Shown one piece after another: positions 13,449 through 26,553 of a stretch of DNA of 64,000 nt. The stretch covers positions 83,099,159-83,163,158 of the forward strand of contig RSEF01000003.1 in assembly GCA_003993805.1 (NCBI GenBank). The letters are read 5' to 3'. Made by a program: the position numbers and the translations under genes. The stretch's first letter is position 1, and each line of letters opens with the position of its first letter. The stretch comes from Himantopus leucocephalus. Lineage: Eukaryota > Chordata > Aves > Charadriiformes > Recurvirostridae. The notes beneath the pieces were generated by a model, which was not told where the DNA came from, ran no database searches, and saw only the letters and a list, made by a program, of their open reading frames with translations.

Positions 13449-16270
13449 TAAGGCTGAAGGATAAACCCCCACCAGCACCCACGAATACTAAATTGTCTCT
13501 GCATACTCCAGAGCAATTTTCACCTTCCAGCAGCCATGCAATTAAAATGTGAATCTCCCTATGTATTTCAGGTCCAGAAAATTTTTAAATGTATGCCCTC
13601 TTCTCAGATGGTAAAATAAAAATGGACAAAATCCGTGGAAATACGATATGCATTCACATAAAATCTGCTGCTGAACTTTATGGATCTCTGTTCATTTTTG
13701 CCACTGTTCCTATCCTATACCACAGATCATTTTTATTACTTAAGTCTTGCTTCCAGATAGTAAGGGTCACTTCCAGATCACACAAAATAAGTTTCTTGAG
13801 CTATAGTGGCGTTATTTATCTTTTGGTGTTTTTTTAGAGTTTACTCTGGATGTTTTGGCATGCATGGCTCTCATTTTTTTCTGATTCATAAGTCATTAAC
13901 TGCTTTTGCTCTGTATTTCATGTTTTTGGATCTCTGTCTCTAAAGTTCTTGCATTTTATGTGTGATAATACTAATCCTGTGCAATTCCAGACAGGAGAAG
14001 TAAAGAGCAAGATCATCTTCTGATGACAGTGTTAAATTATTCTTTGCCTCATTCTTTATGATGAAGATTGGTTTATGTCTGATTTTTACTTGTGAAAGGC
14101 AAGAGCAAATCAAAAGGGCTTCACATACTGCAATTCACAAGGCTAATAAAATTTTCTTCAACATTTCAAATTCTAATGAGAAATAGGCATTTTCTGTTAC
14201 TTGTCATGCATTTATACTGCAATGTATATTTTTATGAAAAAAATAGTATTTTAAAGACAATTTTTAAAAAAAAAAGAAAAGAAAAGAAATAAAAATTTTT
14301 AATACCTTATTATGTGCCAAGTCTCAGTCTTAGAAAGATGATGCAGCTTGCTCCTTGAAGATTCTTCAGGGATAATATGGGATGATAGTTCAAATTAATG
14401 TTAATTGCTTCAAAACCAAGGACATTTTTAGACTTATTTAGATAATACGCAAATGCTGTATTCTATGTTCTTGAGAGTATGTCACCAGGAGAAGTACTGA
14501 GTGAGAAAGCTTTTGATTATTTATTACTTAAACATAAGACTTTTCTGCCTATAGGATTTTTTCCTTTAAATTATGTTCGCTTCAGATTGAAAAAAGAAAA
14601 AAAAACAGACTAAAGCCTTTTCATTAAATAATATTGTTAGTGGGAAGGCTGTCAGAAGAGAAAATGTATCGTAAATTTGCATAATTTAAATGTTTTTTTA
14701 ATTGTCATTTGTACTGAGTGAATAATTTTATAGCAATAATTATTAAAACTTTCTGCTATTTAATCCCTTCATAATACTCACCAGGTTCTGTTATTCAAAA
14801 TTCACTTTTTTCCGGAGAGAATTTTTTGGGCTGGAAGTTATTTTAATCAAGAAAATGACTTTTGAATTCATAATGGAGAATTCTCATGCAACGGTATTAG
14901 GTAAATAAATTATGTGTCATTATTTGTATTTCATATAATCATACATATGAAATTTCCTTATTAAAGTAACTGCCATACTTTGAATTTCAAATAGCAGTCT
15001 GACTGTAACAGTAATAGCTTGCGTTATGCTGGTTAGTTATGTCATTTGTACACATGAAATGCAGATGCCTGTAAGAAATATTATAGGTGAATACAGGTTG
15101 AAAAATCTCTTCATTGGAAGTACAGGCATATGAATACTAATTTCTATGAACATTCACATTAGCATATATCATGCACATAAATATCTAGAGAAAGTACATG
15201 TAAAAGAGTTCTAGAATTGAAATGTGAACCTAATTCTTTTAGAGCTGTGCCCATTGTTCAATCCATACTTGTCTCTGCACTCTGCAAGCCAGTGCACTTT
15301 CCCACATGAGGTATACAAATACTTGATATACATTTTAGCCCCTTCATACTCAAGCACTTCTCATGGAGAGGAGTAAATAACTGTCTACATTCTTTGGATT
15401 CAGAGACTTTACTTCCCACCCTTTTGGATTAGGTGTAATGCTTTATTTCAGCTAAATAATTGAGCCAAAACGTAAGATCTATCTCTTTCAGTTTCCTCTT
15501 CCTTCAGATAATTTCCCAAAGAGATGCATTTGGTGGTTCTTCAGTGTCTTCCTGGAGAAATCTGGTTTCTTTAAGTCATTATTCAAACCTGTCTTTGCAC
15601 TAAGTTTTCTTGAAATTATAGTATTACTCATGAGCTATCATCTCCCCCTGAGCATATTCAATCCTGTATCATATGGGTTTGAACTGTGACTGGGGAAAAA
15701 GGAAGGAAAGGGGGACTACATATCTTTCATGCCAAATATTTGTACTGTTACTTACATTTTCCATATTCCTTCGGACATTTGTGAATATTATTGTCAGTGA
15801 TAGCAAAGGGATTGGGGAATATGTATATCAGCATAAAATTGTATGTTCTCCTTATTGCTTCAGCTGTTAACTGTGAGCATTAGCTGATGGTTAGTTTCAC
15901 AGTATCATTGTTTCAGCAGCTTTTTGCATCCAGTTTCTTGGTCACTATTGATTTTTTCCCTCCTTGTCAGCACTATAGATTAAGTCTTTGCTCTGCATTA
16001 TTCTTTAAGAATCAATATTTAACTTTATGAAACGATTTAAATACTTGGTTTAAGTTTTGCGATCTAAGCTGTGGACATGGCTTTATGTTATGAACCAATT
16101 TCTTTTTTTCTTCAGTAGTTTTCAGTATGGATTATCTATCATTGTTGCTATTACTGCCCCATAATGCTAGAAAACTGAATACCAGAAGTTCATCGTAGAG
16201 TCTTCTGTTACTCCTGGAAGTTTTTACGTCTGTACTTTGAATGAGACAGTGCACACTGGGAAAAGATTCC
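13449..16270. other. unique AT-rich DNA, no gene seen
   Basis: No supported gene. The part from about 14580 to 15060 is especially AT-rich, with TAAT/ATTA cores and an ATTTGCAT octamer-like site (about 14675-14682). It could be regulatory, but nothing beyond motif density supports this. An A-rich AAAAG repeat lies at about 14262-14290. Confidence 0.5.
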
Positions 16271-16364
16271 TTTAGTATTTAGCTGTCTTTTACTGTTTCC
16301 CAAAAATGTTTTTGAACCGAAAAGTATTGAATCATATGTTTACTTACAGTGCCACAGTCTTTGA

Positions 16365-16571
16365 CTAAAATTTCCTTTGTTCTGTTTTGGTTGGAGTAAG
16401 ACTCAGTCTCTCGATTAAGCACCCCAGTAAGGCAGCACGGGCTGAGGAGTACAGCAGGGAAGCAGCAAGCAACTCCAGTGAACAAACGGGGTAAAGGCTG
16501 CAACCATATTCAGCACCTGAAACACACAGGAGACTAGAAAAACCCATCTCCTTGACTGCAACAGTTTTCAT
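16365..16571 (-). CDS. unrecognised short ORF downstream of promoter-like site (doubtful)
   Basis: A 68-codon minus-strand frame begins MKTVAVKEMGFSSLLCVSG and ends QRKF. I do not recognise it. It has a weakly hydrophobic middle (LELLAASLLYSSARAALLG) but no convincing signal peptide or domain. Its interest is positional: the ATG lies about 85 bp downstream of a TATAAA with an upstream ATTGG (inverted CCAAT) on the same strand. A CAG/GTGCTG junction after codon 18 could be a weak splice donor, which would make this a first coding exon. Chance occurrence is entirely possible. Confidence 0.15.
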   Translation of the reverse strand: MKTVAVKEMGFSSLLCVSGAEYGCSLYPVCSLELLAASLLYSSARAALLGCLIERLSLTPTKTEQRKF

Positions 16572-16627
16572 GGCTTAGGCTTTCCCACACTGCTCTTGCA
16601 CTGTGCCTCAGCATTGATCAGGAGATC

Positions 16628-16680
16628 AGTGCCGTGTGAGGCTTGACACCCGGTTTATACCCAGTGGACCAATAGCTGCC
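16628..16680 (-). promoter_or_regulatory. candidate TATA/CCAAT core promoter
   Basis: Read on the minus strand, ATTGG (16673-16669) is followed 9 bases later by TATAAA (16659-16654). A start site would be expected near 16628, about 57 bases before the ATG at 16571. The flanks are richer in G+C than the surroundings. The spacing fits a polymerase II core promoter, although an inverted CCAAT usually sits further upstream. No transcript evidence is available. Confidence 0.25.
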
Positions 16681-17094
16681 TGTTGGTAAATGCTCCTTTT
16701 CCATTAAAATACTGAATAAAAGAGCTTGTTTTCAATCCATGTTAACCTTCAGCTTGACTTAAATTCAACATTGCAATGGCCTGGGAGTATGCACTTCATC
16801 AGCTACTATTGTTCAGCTAGGGGTGTAGTTGCTTCTGAAACCTTCCAAAACAATCACAAACAGGTGCAGAGAAACATCTCAGGATAATTACACCTTCAAA
16901 CAGTAACAATATTCATGTCACGCTATGCAGTGTCACAGGCCTCGCAAATGCTCCAAAGGTGAAAGGCTTCATCTGCCACTACCTTCCTCCACGCTCCAGC
17001 TAATCCCTGTTATTTCTCCTTACGTAAAAGTGACTCTCCACACTGAAATGTCACACACAGGAGTGCCACCATAATTTCAGAGAATGACATTTGA

Positions 17095-17102
17095 ATGCAA
17101 AT
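17095..17102 (+). promoter_or_regulatory. octamer motif ATGCAAAT
   Basis: A perfect POU-factor octamer core lies about 430 bp upstream (in the minus-strand sense) of the candidate promoter at 16.65 kb. Single 8-mers recur by chance, so this matters only if the promoter is real. Confidence 0.2.
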
Positions 17103-18670
17103 GAACTGGCATTTAAAAGGCTTGAAATGTTATTTGTGGAAGTCTCTGTTTTAGACAGCATATAAGGAAGTCCATGCTCCTGGAAATTAGTAAATCAAAA
17201 ACCATTAAGCCAGCTAGGACTTCGAGACTAAAGCGCAAAGAATTACCAGGATAGACTTTGCAAGGTTAAGAAGTCTCCTATACAGAGTCCAGTCTTCTAT
17301 ATATAAGAGCTTAATCCAGTTGGGGCACTGGATCTTAAGTGATACACACTCAATAATCTCTCCTTTCAAAGATGTTCTGGCAGGCCTGGGCAAGTCTCTC
17401 AGTCAACAGGGGAAGTTAGAAATTCAATTTATATTTAGGCAACCTTATCCCATTATTGATCCTTTGTGGCTCAGTCTCAGAGACGCAAATGGCTCATTTT
17501 GCCATGGAGAAAGGAAACCCTACCTGAACTTATAAAAGTATTAGAAATACATTGCAAAACTATATTGCAAAACTGATCGGCAACTCAGTAATACTGTAAT
17601 GAGACACACATTAGATATCCAAGATCTCTAACAAAGCTGTTTGAATAATTATTATTTTTTTTCTTCAGCGTTATTTCCCCCTTTTTGATGAAAAGCCCCT
17701 GTTTGCTTTCCATTTGATTTGGAAATGTTGTTCATGAAGCTTATGGTAGCTATGGAAGCAAATACAGGAGTCTCGCACTTCCAGTGTATTGCGCATGCTG
17801 TGTTTACTGACAGCACAATATTTTCTATAAGATGCCACAGTTTCTCCCCTGAATAAGGAAAGATCATGACAGGAGTCTGATCTGTGTTTCTACATTGTGA
17901 CCAGTAAAAGAAAATGGGCGTAAGTCAGGATATTTTTATTTGAGTTTTACATTTACCTCAGACTTTTCCTCAATTATATGTGCAGAATATATATTTGCTA
18001 TTAATCTTTAATGTTTAGAAATATAATTTGCATATATCTAGCAGATGGAAAATTTATTAAAATAATTTTACTTACTTTTTTTTAAAACCCGACCTGTTAT
18101 TCTTAAAGTGTTTTTATCAGATATATGACTCTATATTAGTGACTATCCTACAGAGTTTAAGACACTCCTTAATTTATGGGCTCAACTAAACCACAGAGTG
18201 AATTATTGTAACAAGGGATTATTCTCTGCAGCTGAACAAGATATTGTGCTTTTTACAATTTTCATTATTCCCTTGCTAATGCTGAGGAATTCCTTTTTCT
18301 GATGTGTTAGTGCCTGCCATTTTGTATTTCAGGTTAGATAAAGAACACTAGGTTTCTTTCTAATGTCAATTTTAAATGAATGATGTATTTTATATTACAA
18401 AAGGAAATATCATTTCTGTAAAGCAAAGATTTTTTTAAAAGCAATTTAATAATCAAATGCATATACCACAAAGAGTGGAAGTCCCCACTTCTTGCCATGC
18501 TTTTGTTCTCTTATTGGCATATGAAAAGACAGGATTAGAATTGCAGATCTGTCATACTTTACCTCTCGTATGTGAACTATAGGGCAAACTCAAAAGTACA
18601 GCTCAGGTGGAAGGAACAAGAGAAAGTCAGGATCCATTCTGAACTTAAAAAGGTAAATTATTTTTCATTT
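17103..18670. other. unique AT-rich DNA, no gene seen
   Basis: No coding, RNA or repeat feature is recognised. A near-perfect direct repeat 'attgcaaaacta/attgcaaaactg' occurs at about 17552-17574. The sequence around 17990-18080 is very AT-rich. Confidence 0.5.
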
Positions 18671-18678
18671 TAGATCTT

Positions 18679-19171
18679 TGTGAGAGACTGGAATGTCAAA
18701 TATTTGCCTCAAAGCTTGCTTGTGCATACCTTGCAAGGTGCCAACAACCATTGTTCTGCAAATCAGGCACTGACAAAACCGACAGCAGAAGACCTTTCTT
18801 TAGTTTATCAGGCGCTACCAAAACTGAGCCCTGTCTGGGCCAGGCTGGCAGCCTGCCAAGGTCTTGGTGTATAAAAAGTCCGTGGAAAAAAGCTGCGGTG
18901 TTCACCCACCACCGAAGAATTGAAGAATGAGGACCAACAAGACATTGTTGGATCCATGGTGGTGATTATCCTTTGCTTATCTTTCTGAATGCTTGCTTAG
19001 TTTCCTTCCAGTGTTTCCTGCCTTTCCTATCTCTCCATTCCTCTGTACCTGTTCAATAAAAATGGCCCGATTGGTGGCATTTGACCTCCTTTGCAACTCC
19101 ATCTCACTCTTGGGATCATTATGAACCTCCCCTGAGCCTGAAATTGGACCAGGACTTGTCAGTCTTCTACA
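18679..19171 (+). mobile_element. probable old solo LTR (endogenous retrovirus)
   Basis: The block begins TGTGAGAG and is richer in G+C than its flanks. It has a TATA box (tataaaaag, 18870-18878) followed 185 bp later by an AATAAA polyadenylation signal (19055-19060) and about 100 bp of U5-like sequence. This U3-R-U5 layout is that of a retroviral LTR. Two ends are possible: ...TGTCA at 19161, giving imperfect 5-bp target repeats atctt/gtctt, or ...CTACA at 19171, with no repeats. No internal retroviral region flanks it, so it would be solo. The family is unknown to me. The alternative is a TATA promoter and short terminal exon of a host transcript. Confidence 0.45.
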
Positions 19172-22100
19172 AGAATTTTTAATTTAATCTACAGTATTGT
19201 ACTTGGAAATTAATGAGAAACATGTATTCCTTTTTAACTACTTTCCTTAAGGACAAGAAGACTTCTAAATGAACCACACCCGGGACTGGAGTATACTTTA
19301 ACCACTACAGGGCACTATTAATTGGTTTATGCTCCTGCCCCATGACAAGCTTGTGTGTTATACTAGAACCCTAAACTTGAAGTCACGACTAGTCCACATT
19401 TCCAAGCTAAAGAAAGGTTCTGGACCGCATTCAAACTGAAGCTTAGAGCTACACACAAAGCTGGGAGGTCTCTATCAGTACCAAGTCTGCTAAACTGACC
19501 TAATTTTAAGTTTGAAACTGGAACAAGACTCTTAAGCCTGGATTGAGCTATATAGCATGTGTAACTACATTAGCTGGGCCTCAGCTACCTAATAAAAACC
19601 TGAACTTCACACTAGAGTTTTCCTAGCTACCAGTTTCTTCCTACTGCATTTAAAAAAAGAAAATAAAGTCCTAAACCTTCATTATATCTGGACACAAAAA
19701 ATTAGAGAGAAGAAAGGACAAATCAACACTGCAGTAGCATCTCAATTCCTTATTTCCTCTTGGTGTGTTACACATGTAACCTTCAAACTAACATACCTAA
19801 CAAGGCTTCACAGATCAGGTTTGTGGAAATTCATCACTTCACAAATATTTTTTATTACAAGAAAAATTACATAATTGTTATAAAGTGGCAGTAAGGCTGA
19901 TGCCATCAGGCCTGGAACAGGCACAAACATAGTGCTCGATCTCCCCAGTTAAGCATTCCCTCGCTGGCCAGGGAGAGCACCCACTTCACTCCCTGCTGAT
20001 CTTCCTGACCGCAGACACAGACCTGACTTTGATGATCTGGCAACAGGTCTAGTTTCTTGTCCTGCTCCTGCTGCAGTGAACAGCACATGGCTGCCTGACT
20101 GGTACCACCAGGCAGCATCAGGCCCGGGTCTGTACACCCTGTTACCCCCTTTCCCACGTCTTTGCCTTTTTTTTTTCACCACCCTTGTTCTCTCCTTTCT
20201 CTGCCAAAATAACCAACCTAATTAGTTTTTTTCCCCTAGTGCAAACTGTGATACACCGGAACCCATATTTATTATTTCTGTTATCTCAGTAGTCCCTGCC
20301 ATATATGCTGTTGCTGCTGTGATTAGCCAGGTGCTGCTGGCCTTTCAAGACTGCACTCCCCAAAAGGTGCTCAGTGTTTCCCTCCAGTTTTCTGTGAAGT
20401 TTTACTGCTTCTCATTCAACTCCTACTTTAATCATATGGTCATGTTTTGTGGCAAGAAACATTTGTGAGCTTCTCACACAATTTCTTATGTCATGTCCAG
20501 TATTTTTCCATGTCCTGCTCAGTTCTCTTAACCTCAGGACAGGTGAAAGGTCTCGTCATTTGCCTGCAGCCCTAACATGTCAAATATGCACTGAAACCAA
20601 GCTTGTGTACTGAAAAATATCCATTGTTTTTCTCTATATCAGTTTAGGTAAATAGGTTTAGAAAATTATATGGTTAAACCGGTGTGACTTCCATGTGTGC
20701 AGATACTCTGGCAAAAAGATACACAGGTACTGCCTAAAGAGATTTTTCTCTACTGCACCGATACTTATTTATATACAGGTGTTTTTTAGAATAGTGAATA
20801 AATCCTCTGTCTCCTCAAATTTTTCCTATCTATGCAAGAATAATTATTAGTAATTATTAATCTATAACAATAATTAATAAGCTACACAAAAAATGGCATA
20901 AATTCATATTTTTATTTTATACAGTAACTTGAAGATGAAATAAAGGCTGAAATTAAACCAGTTCCAGAATGTTGAGTTTTTTTCTTTATCCTGTGACTAC
21001 CTTGAAAATCCATATATAAAAAACATCTCTGCTGGCATCAGTAATATAAATACCTTGATAGTTCAGGCATTAACTGATGAAACGGATTGAAAATATTCCT
21101 ACTTTTATCAGTAGCTAATTCTTTACTGTTGTGGGGAGATGCAGCGCTTAAATAGCTTCAAACCTATGCTTGAATTAGCAAAATGTATCTGCTTGAAAGA
21201 AGACTGCTGACTGTACGCTAAAATATGATACCTCTTTTGAAATGACATGCATTTGTCCTGTACGCGCATCTTCTCATGTTCTTTCTAGTACAGACATCTC
21301 CAGAGAATACTTTCCAATTGCTTTCCCAGAAGCACAAAGATGCTGCATTAAGATGTGGTAACAAGGGAGCAGAGAGTCCACCTCCAACCTTCATTAGATA
21401 GGTTGTGACTTTTCTTTTATTAATACAAATTGCTTCATTATAAGAGATCATCTAATTATTTCTGAATTCACAAAAGGATATTCAACTAGCCCTAAGGGAG
21501 ATTTAAATTTCAGACTTTGCTGGAGAGAGATGGACATTTGAGACTGTTGTTGGGAAGTCTCTTATTGTAGATAGCCTGAAAATTTTGATAGCTCTGAAAT
21601 TAAAACTCACTGGATTGACAAAAAGAAAAGAAAGAAATAAAATAACCTCCAAACAAGATATATGTGTAAAACTTTGTGTTAGATAATCTTAGTGCTTAGA
21701 ATTGCATTCATCTAACCATCAGGGCTTTGTAACAGAGTTATAAATATTTTATTGGATTTTTAATAATAAAAAAATCCTTAATGGATATGATATAGGGTGA
21801 ATGCACTACTACTTGAAAGCTCTGATGTATGGGAACTCCAGCAGCTTTGAGCTGAATCAATAAATCTCATGACTTTGTGTTATGATGCCTTAGTATCTTG
21901 TCATCTACCATCCATTTCCGAAAAAAGAAAAACTATTATAAAAGCATTGGGCTGTGTTTTTGTTCAGAAACTGAAACACTCGAAGAACTTATGAGTAGGA
22001 CAGTGTAAATGACTGTTTTGACTGTTTTATTTCTGTGGAGCCAAATAATTGATATAATTACTTTTNCTCAGCAGCATGGGGAAGACAAAAATTCAATGTC

Positions 22101-24500
22101 CATATATTCAGAACAGGTTTAAACCTTCCACAAGGACCACTGAGTTACAAAGTATCTGAGGCATGTGCCGCCTTCTTGTTCAACACTGTTCATACTTTTT
22201 TTTCAAAGCAAGACATGTACACAGCAAAATCTGGCACTCAGTCATTCCCTCTTGGCTCCCTTTGAAAAGGGAATCATCAATATAGACACTTACTCCTGTT
22301 TGCTTGTTGGTTCTCTCTCAGCAACTATATAAATCTTTAAATGCAAAGCAGAATAGCCCTAACCAAATGTTCTGCTGAAGCTCTGGTTCAGAGCAGTGGG
22401 TGGCCTGGCCTCTCAATTAACAGGGAGATTAAAATCTGTGCCCTGAAATGGATTATGTGGATTTAAACTTTGACAGTGTGTTCACACTTTAAAATTATTA
22501 GGCATAAAGAGAACATCTCTTCACTGCATCCAGCAGTCTCAGCTGATACTGTTCAGCAAATTTCACCTGCATTTGCAAGTTATTTAAAAAAAAAAAAAAA
22601 TGAAACTTTTTGATTACTTTATTATTTCATTGCTGTCCTTATAACCCCTTTCCCTCCAAGTTTTGTCACCAGCGTTCTCTGACGGTATTTTATTGCAAAA
22701 AAAAAATTCACAGGGTGGAGCTGGGTAGTTTAGATACATTCTTTAAGGATAAATGCTTAGAATTGTGTTGAGACACTATGGATGGTGTAAAAAAAATATT
22801 TTTTAAACTGTATCTAAATACAATGGCTTTCAGATACATGCACCTTGCTGGTATTCTTACAATAAAAATAATACAAATAATAGATAAGAATATGAAATAA
22901 CTCAAAGTAAGAGGTTGTTCAGAGGTAAATAATTTCTTAATATTAACCCTTTCTTTTCTACTTTAAATACACTGAAGTACAGTGGAAATATTTACAATAT
23001 TTACAGTGATCAATATTGATATCCAGGTATCCTATGTTGCTGATGAATACATGGAGTAAAGACATCTTTCATTTAAATGCAATAACTGAAGTTCCAGAAA
23101 CAGTTAAGATAAAAATTCATGGAGCTCAGTACATGTTAATTTGCCTCAGATGTCAGCAGAGTTTGTTGGCCAAGCCAGGTTTCAGTACTGCTTTAATTAC
23201 AGAGCTTATGGCATGCCAAATGTCTCTGTTTGAACCTGGACTGATTATCACTACACCACACTGCAGACTGCTGTCTGAAAGGTCATTTTTTTTTGAAGTT
23301 AATATGTTTGTCTCACCTAAGTTATTGTTTCACTTTCGCAGTAAGCTAGGAGGAGCATTGCTGCCTCAGTTATGCTTTCGGGCTTTCTTCACAGCCATAA
23401 CAGGTAGAAACTTATTTACTTTTTAAAACAAACAAAGAAGAAGTCTGTAGACCTAGAAAATAATTTTTATTCTTATATGGAATTCCTAGCTAGCTTCTCC
23501 TAAGTTCCACACAGTAGGGGCCAGCAACGGAAAACAGCGGTCCCATACTACATCATAACCCACACGTACTCCAACTTGATCACACAAGGTTATGAAGCTC
23601 TAACTGAAACGGAGTAAAACTATGAAGTTGTCTGTGACTGTATTACTCAGTATTATAGTTTACAGTCCCAGGAGGCATTTGAAACTACTATGTTATCATC
23701 ATTAAAACTATCTGCTTAGATTCCCAAATTAGAAGGAGTCTTCAAGTACCGCCAAAATATTGTATTTTCAAAATGCAGCTGAAAAAGATGAGGTCCAAAC
23801 TCGTTCCTCCTAATTTGAGAGATAAAAGGATTAAATCTGACTATGTTAGGACTGAGAACATGTTTATGTTGAAACAAAAATAAAACTTTGACTGTTATTT
23901 TAACGTGGCTCTCACTGACAAAAACAACAACCTAGCTGTACATAGATGAGTAGGAAGTTGCTGAATTCTAGACCATCAGGGTAGTTTATAAACTGTGATA
24001 TGAGTCTGATTAAATATATGAAAATATCAGAGTCACTGAACATTGTCAGGATGAAAGTCTCAATTAAACCTTTAGCATCCTCAATATTTCTGGTTTCCCA
24101 TCTGGGTGATTGCACCCATAATGTAGGGCAAGACTCATATATTATTAACTGATTAATTAGCTTCTACCATATGTGAAAACCTTTGGCATGAAGCATCTCC
24201 CTGGCTATTAAAGGTGACTAAAAGTACAGATAAAGGGCAAAGGGGAAGAGTGTTCAAAGTGAGAATCACACTCTCACTTACCTTTGTCATAATTATAGCT
24301 CATATCAAGTTCAATTTTCATGAGTAGTACGCAATGAAACTTCCATATTATACAACATAGAATGTTCCCTGTGGGCTTCAATTTACAGCTAGCTGTTATA
24401 TTCACTCTTAGAAGAAGTCAAGCATAAAGTTTACTCTTACAGGTCCCTCTGCACCCATTATAGGCAGAGGGAGGGATCACATTTAGCTCTTTGTTATATG
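19172..24500. other. mostly unique DNA, no gene seen
   Basis: 19.24-19.64 kb and 19.9-20.17 kb are more balanced in base composition than their surroundings and may be decayed repeats I cannot name. Overlapping minus-strand frames at 19906-20182 have no domain motif. The 136-codon plus frame at 23016-23426 is the longest here but has no recognisable domain and no codon pattern I trust. A single N lies at 22066 and an A-run at about 22587-22600. Confidence 0.45.
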
Positions 24501-24504
24501 CATG

Positions 24505-24546
24505 CAATGTTTCTGACTTCAGTAGGATTTCGTATGTGAGTATGAA
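24505..24546. repeat. possible ancient palindromic amniote repeat remnant
   Basis: 'ctgacttcagtaggatt' followed by 'gtatgtgagtatga' resembles the common reptile/bird repeat 'ttgacttcagtgggact' plus 'actcatgtgagtaag'. Only about 40 bp remain. Confidence 0.35.
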
Positions 24547-26476
24547 ATAAAAATATGTCTCAGAATGTACTCTTTACTTTCTCTGCCTCCTCTGTGGAGA
24601 AGGAAGAAAAGCTGGCACACAGAGTCAGTTTTGCAGGTTACACAAATAAAGATTCATTTGAATAGCTATTGGCCCTCTGCATGGAGAAAAACTTGCACCC
24701 TAGACAAATAAATCTTAAGTTTCAAACCCTGTTAGAAATAATACTTGAAGGGGACTGATAGCTTGTGATAGATATCATGTGGTACTATTTAGTAGTATAC
24801 TAAAACTTTCCAACTTATCAAAATAGTTCAAAAACCTTCCAAATTGTTTGAGATCCTGGTTTAGGACACCAGCCATTTTTTATACAGCTTTATCTCTATA
24901 GAAATTCATTCAATCTATATAAAACTGTGCAAAAATTGAACAAAGTGCTATATACAAACTTCGCCTGTACAGAGAGTGCTCACTTGTTGCAAATGCGTAC
25001 AAAGTGTTAGGACAGAATAGAACTGCTTGCTCTAAGAGAGAAATGGAACTTTATACCTGTGCTCAAACAATTAGACAGGGTTGGTATCCTCATTACAACC
25101 TCTTTGGAGCAGGTGGTCTGTGCAAGGGACTGAGTATATTGAATGTGGATTCCTTCTTAACACAAGAGGAGCAATATGCAGAAGTGATAACTGAGTCATA
25201 TTGCTTTGTGGTTAGTACCATGAATGAACTGTGTCATGTTAGAAGTAGTATCTGAAATTGCAGTCTCACATGGAGATTGCTAATACAGATGCAATATGTA
25301 CAAATTGGAGCTTTGTGGGTAAAAATGAAGATAAAACTGAAGCCTTTGAGAAACTTACTTTTAGCATTTCTCTACCAATGTATTTTCTTGTTCTACTAAA
25401 ATGAAAGTGACTCCTAATTAGCAGTGAGTACAATTGGAAATTTTCATTTAAAACTTCTGGTTGTCAGTAAATAGCTTTTTATCACAGATGAGATATTTAC
25501 TTTTTAAAAAATATGTTTTTTTCAGCATAAACTTTCCTTGAGAAAAAGCTGCCAAAAATACAAAAGAAACTTCCTGATATATTTATTATTATTAGAGCCA
25601 GCTTTGAAAGTGGAGGATTTCAAACTCAATCCTAGTAAAGTAAATCCTGTTAAAAAAAAATAATAAAAAATCATTCAAGTATAGAATTCACAAAATGAAA
25701 AAAATGGTGACATTTTGAATTTTTTAACAAAAGAGATTTTCAATTTGTTCAGGCAGCTTTACTGATTTTTTACTGAAAAGCAGAAAATACATTGGCATTA
25801 AAAACAACTGATCTATATAAACTTTGCTTCCTGATTATTAAAAGAACCACAGACCACATTGGAAAAACTATAGCAAAACAGGAAAACCTATCACTTCCCA
25901 TGTGTTTCAAGAGCCTCCAGGGGTTTATTGCCCTTTCTGAATACACCATAATCAAGAATAACTTGATAACTAAACCCCTGTCTGGATACTGTTGCCTTAA
26001 AATTTATTAAGTTGCTTTGCAGACCTGATACCCTGTAGGGCTCAAATTTATAGAGCTTTTTTCTTAAACAGTTATAAACATTTACAATATTACATTGCAA
26101 ACTACTTGTCTAAGCAATTGTTGTATAAACTGTATGGAAAACAAGAAGCAGGATGTCATAAAGCTGACAGAGAAAGAAAAAGCGTGTAGATATTTTTTCT
26201 CACTTTATACAAGGTACAAAAAACTTACAAAGAGAATGTTTTGGTTTTCTTAATACTGGACATGTCTGTGAAGCATGTGTTGCCTTTTTTTTTTTTACAT
26301 CCAGCCAAGGTAATTGTCTTTTAGTTCATTTGTGCATTCTCCAGCTGAATAAACTAATACATTATCTTTACATATAGTTGAATGTTTATACTGTGTTCAA
26401 ACTCAAACCCTTAAATTTGAGGTGCTCTGAATCCCTTGTATCCACATAAACAGGGAAATGTTGAAAGTATAACTTG

Positions 26477-26553
26477 TAGTAGGTATCTAGCTCCACTAAA
26501 TTTCACTGGGGGTTGGATATCTGGGTGTCATGTGAGGTTTTAAAAAATGTCCC
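26477..26553. repeat. ancient palindromic amniote repeat remnant
   Basis: 'gtaggtatctagctcc', 'aaatttcactgggggtt' and 'ggttttaaaaaatgtccc' appear in the same order and spacing as an old repeat seen in many reptile and bird genomes ('taggcacctaaat ... gaaattcaatgggagtta ... ttttgaaaatccc'). Such palindromic units are MITE-like. The exact family name is not asserted. Confidence 0.45.

Noticed and set aside
13322..13516. open frame across the 100-N gap (also 41784-42020, 6360-6542 and 45191-45433)
   Set aside because: N bases were read through as X; the frames have no support on either side.
23016..23426. 136-codon plus-strand open frame, longest in the window
   Set aside because: No domain, signal or repeat pattern is recognisable. 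Codon use looks like surrounding AT-rich DNA, and one frame of this length is not unexpected in 64 kb over six frames.
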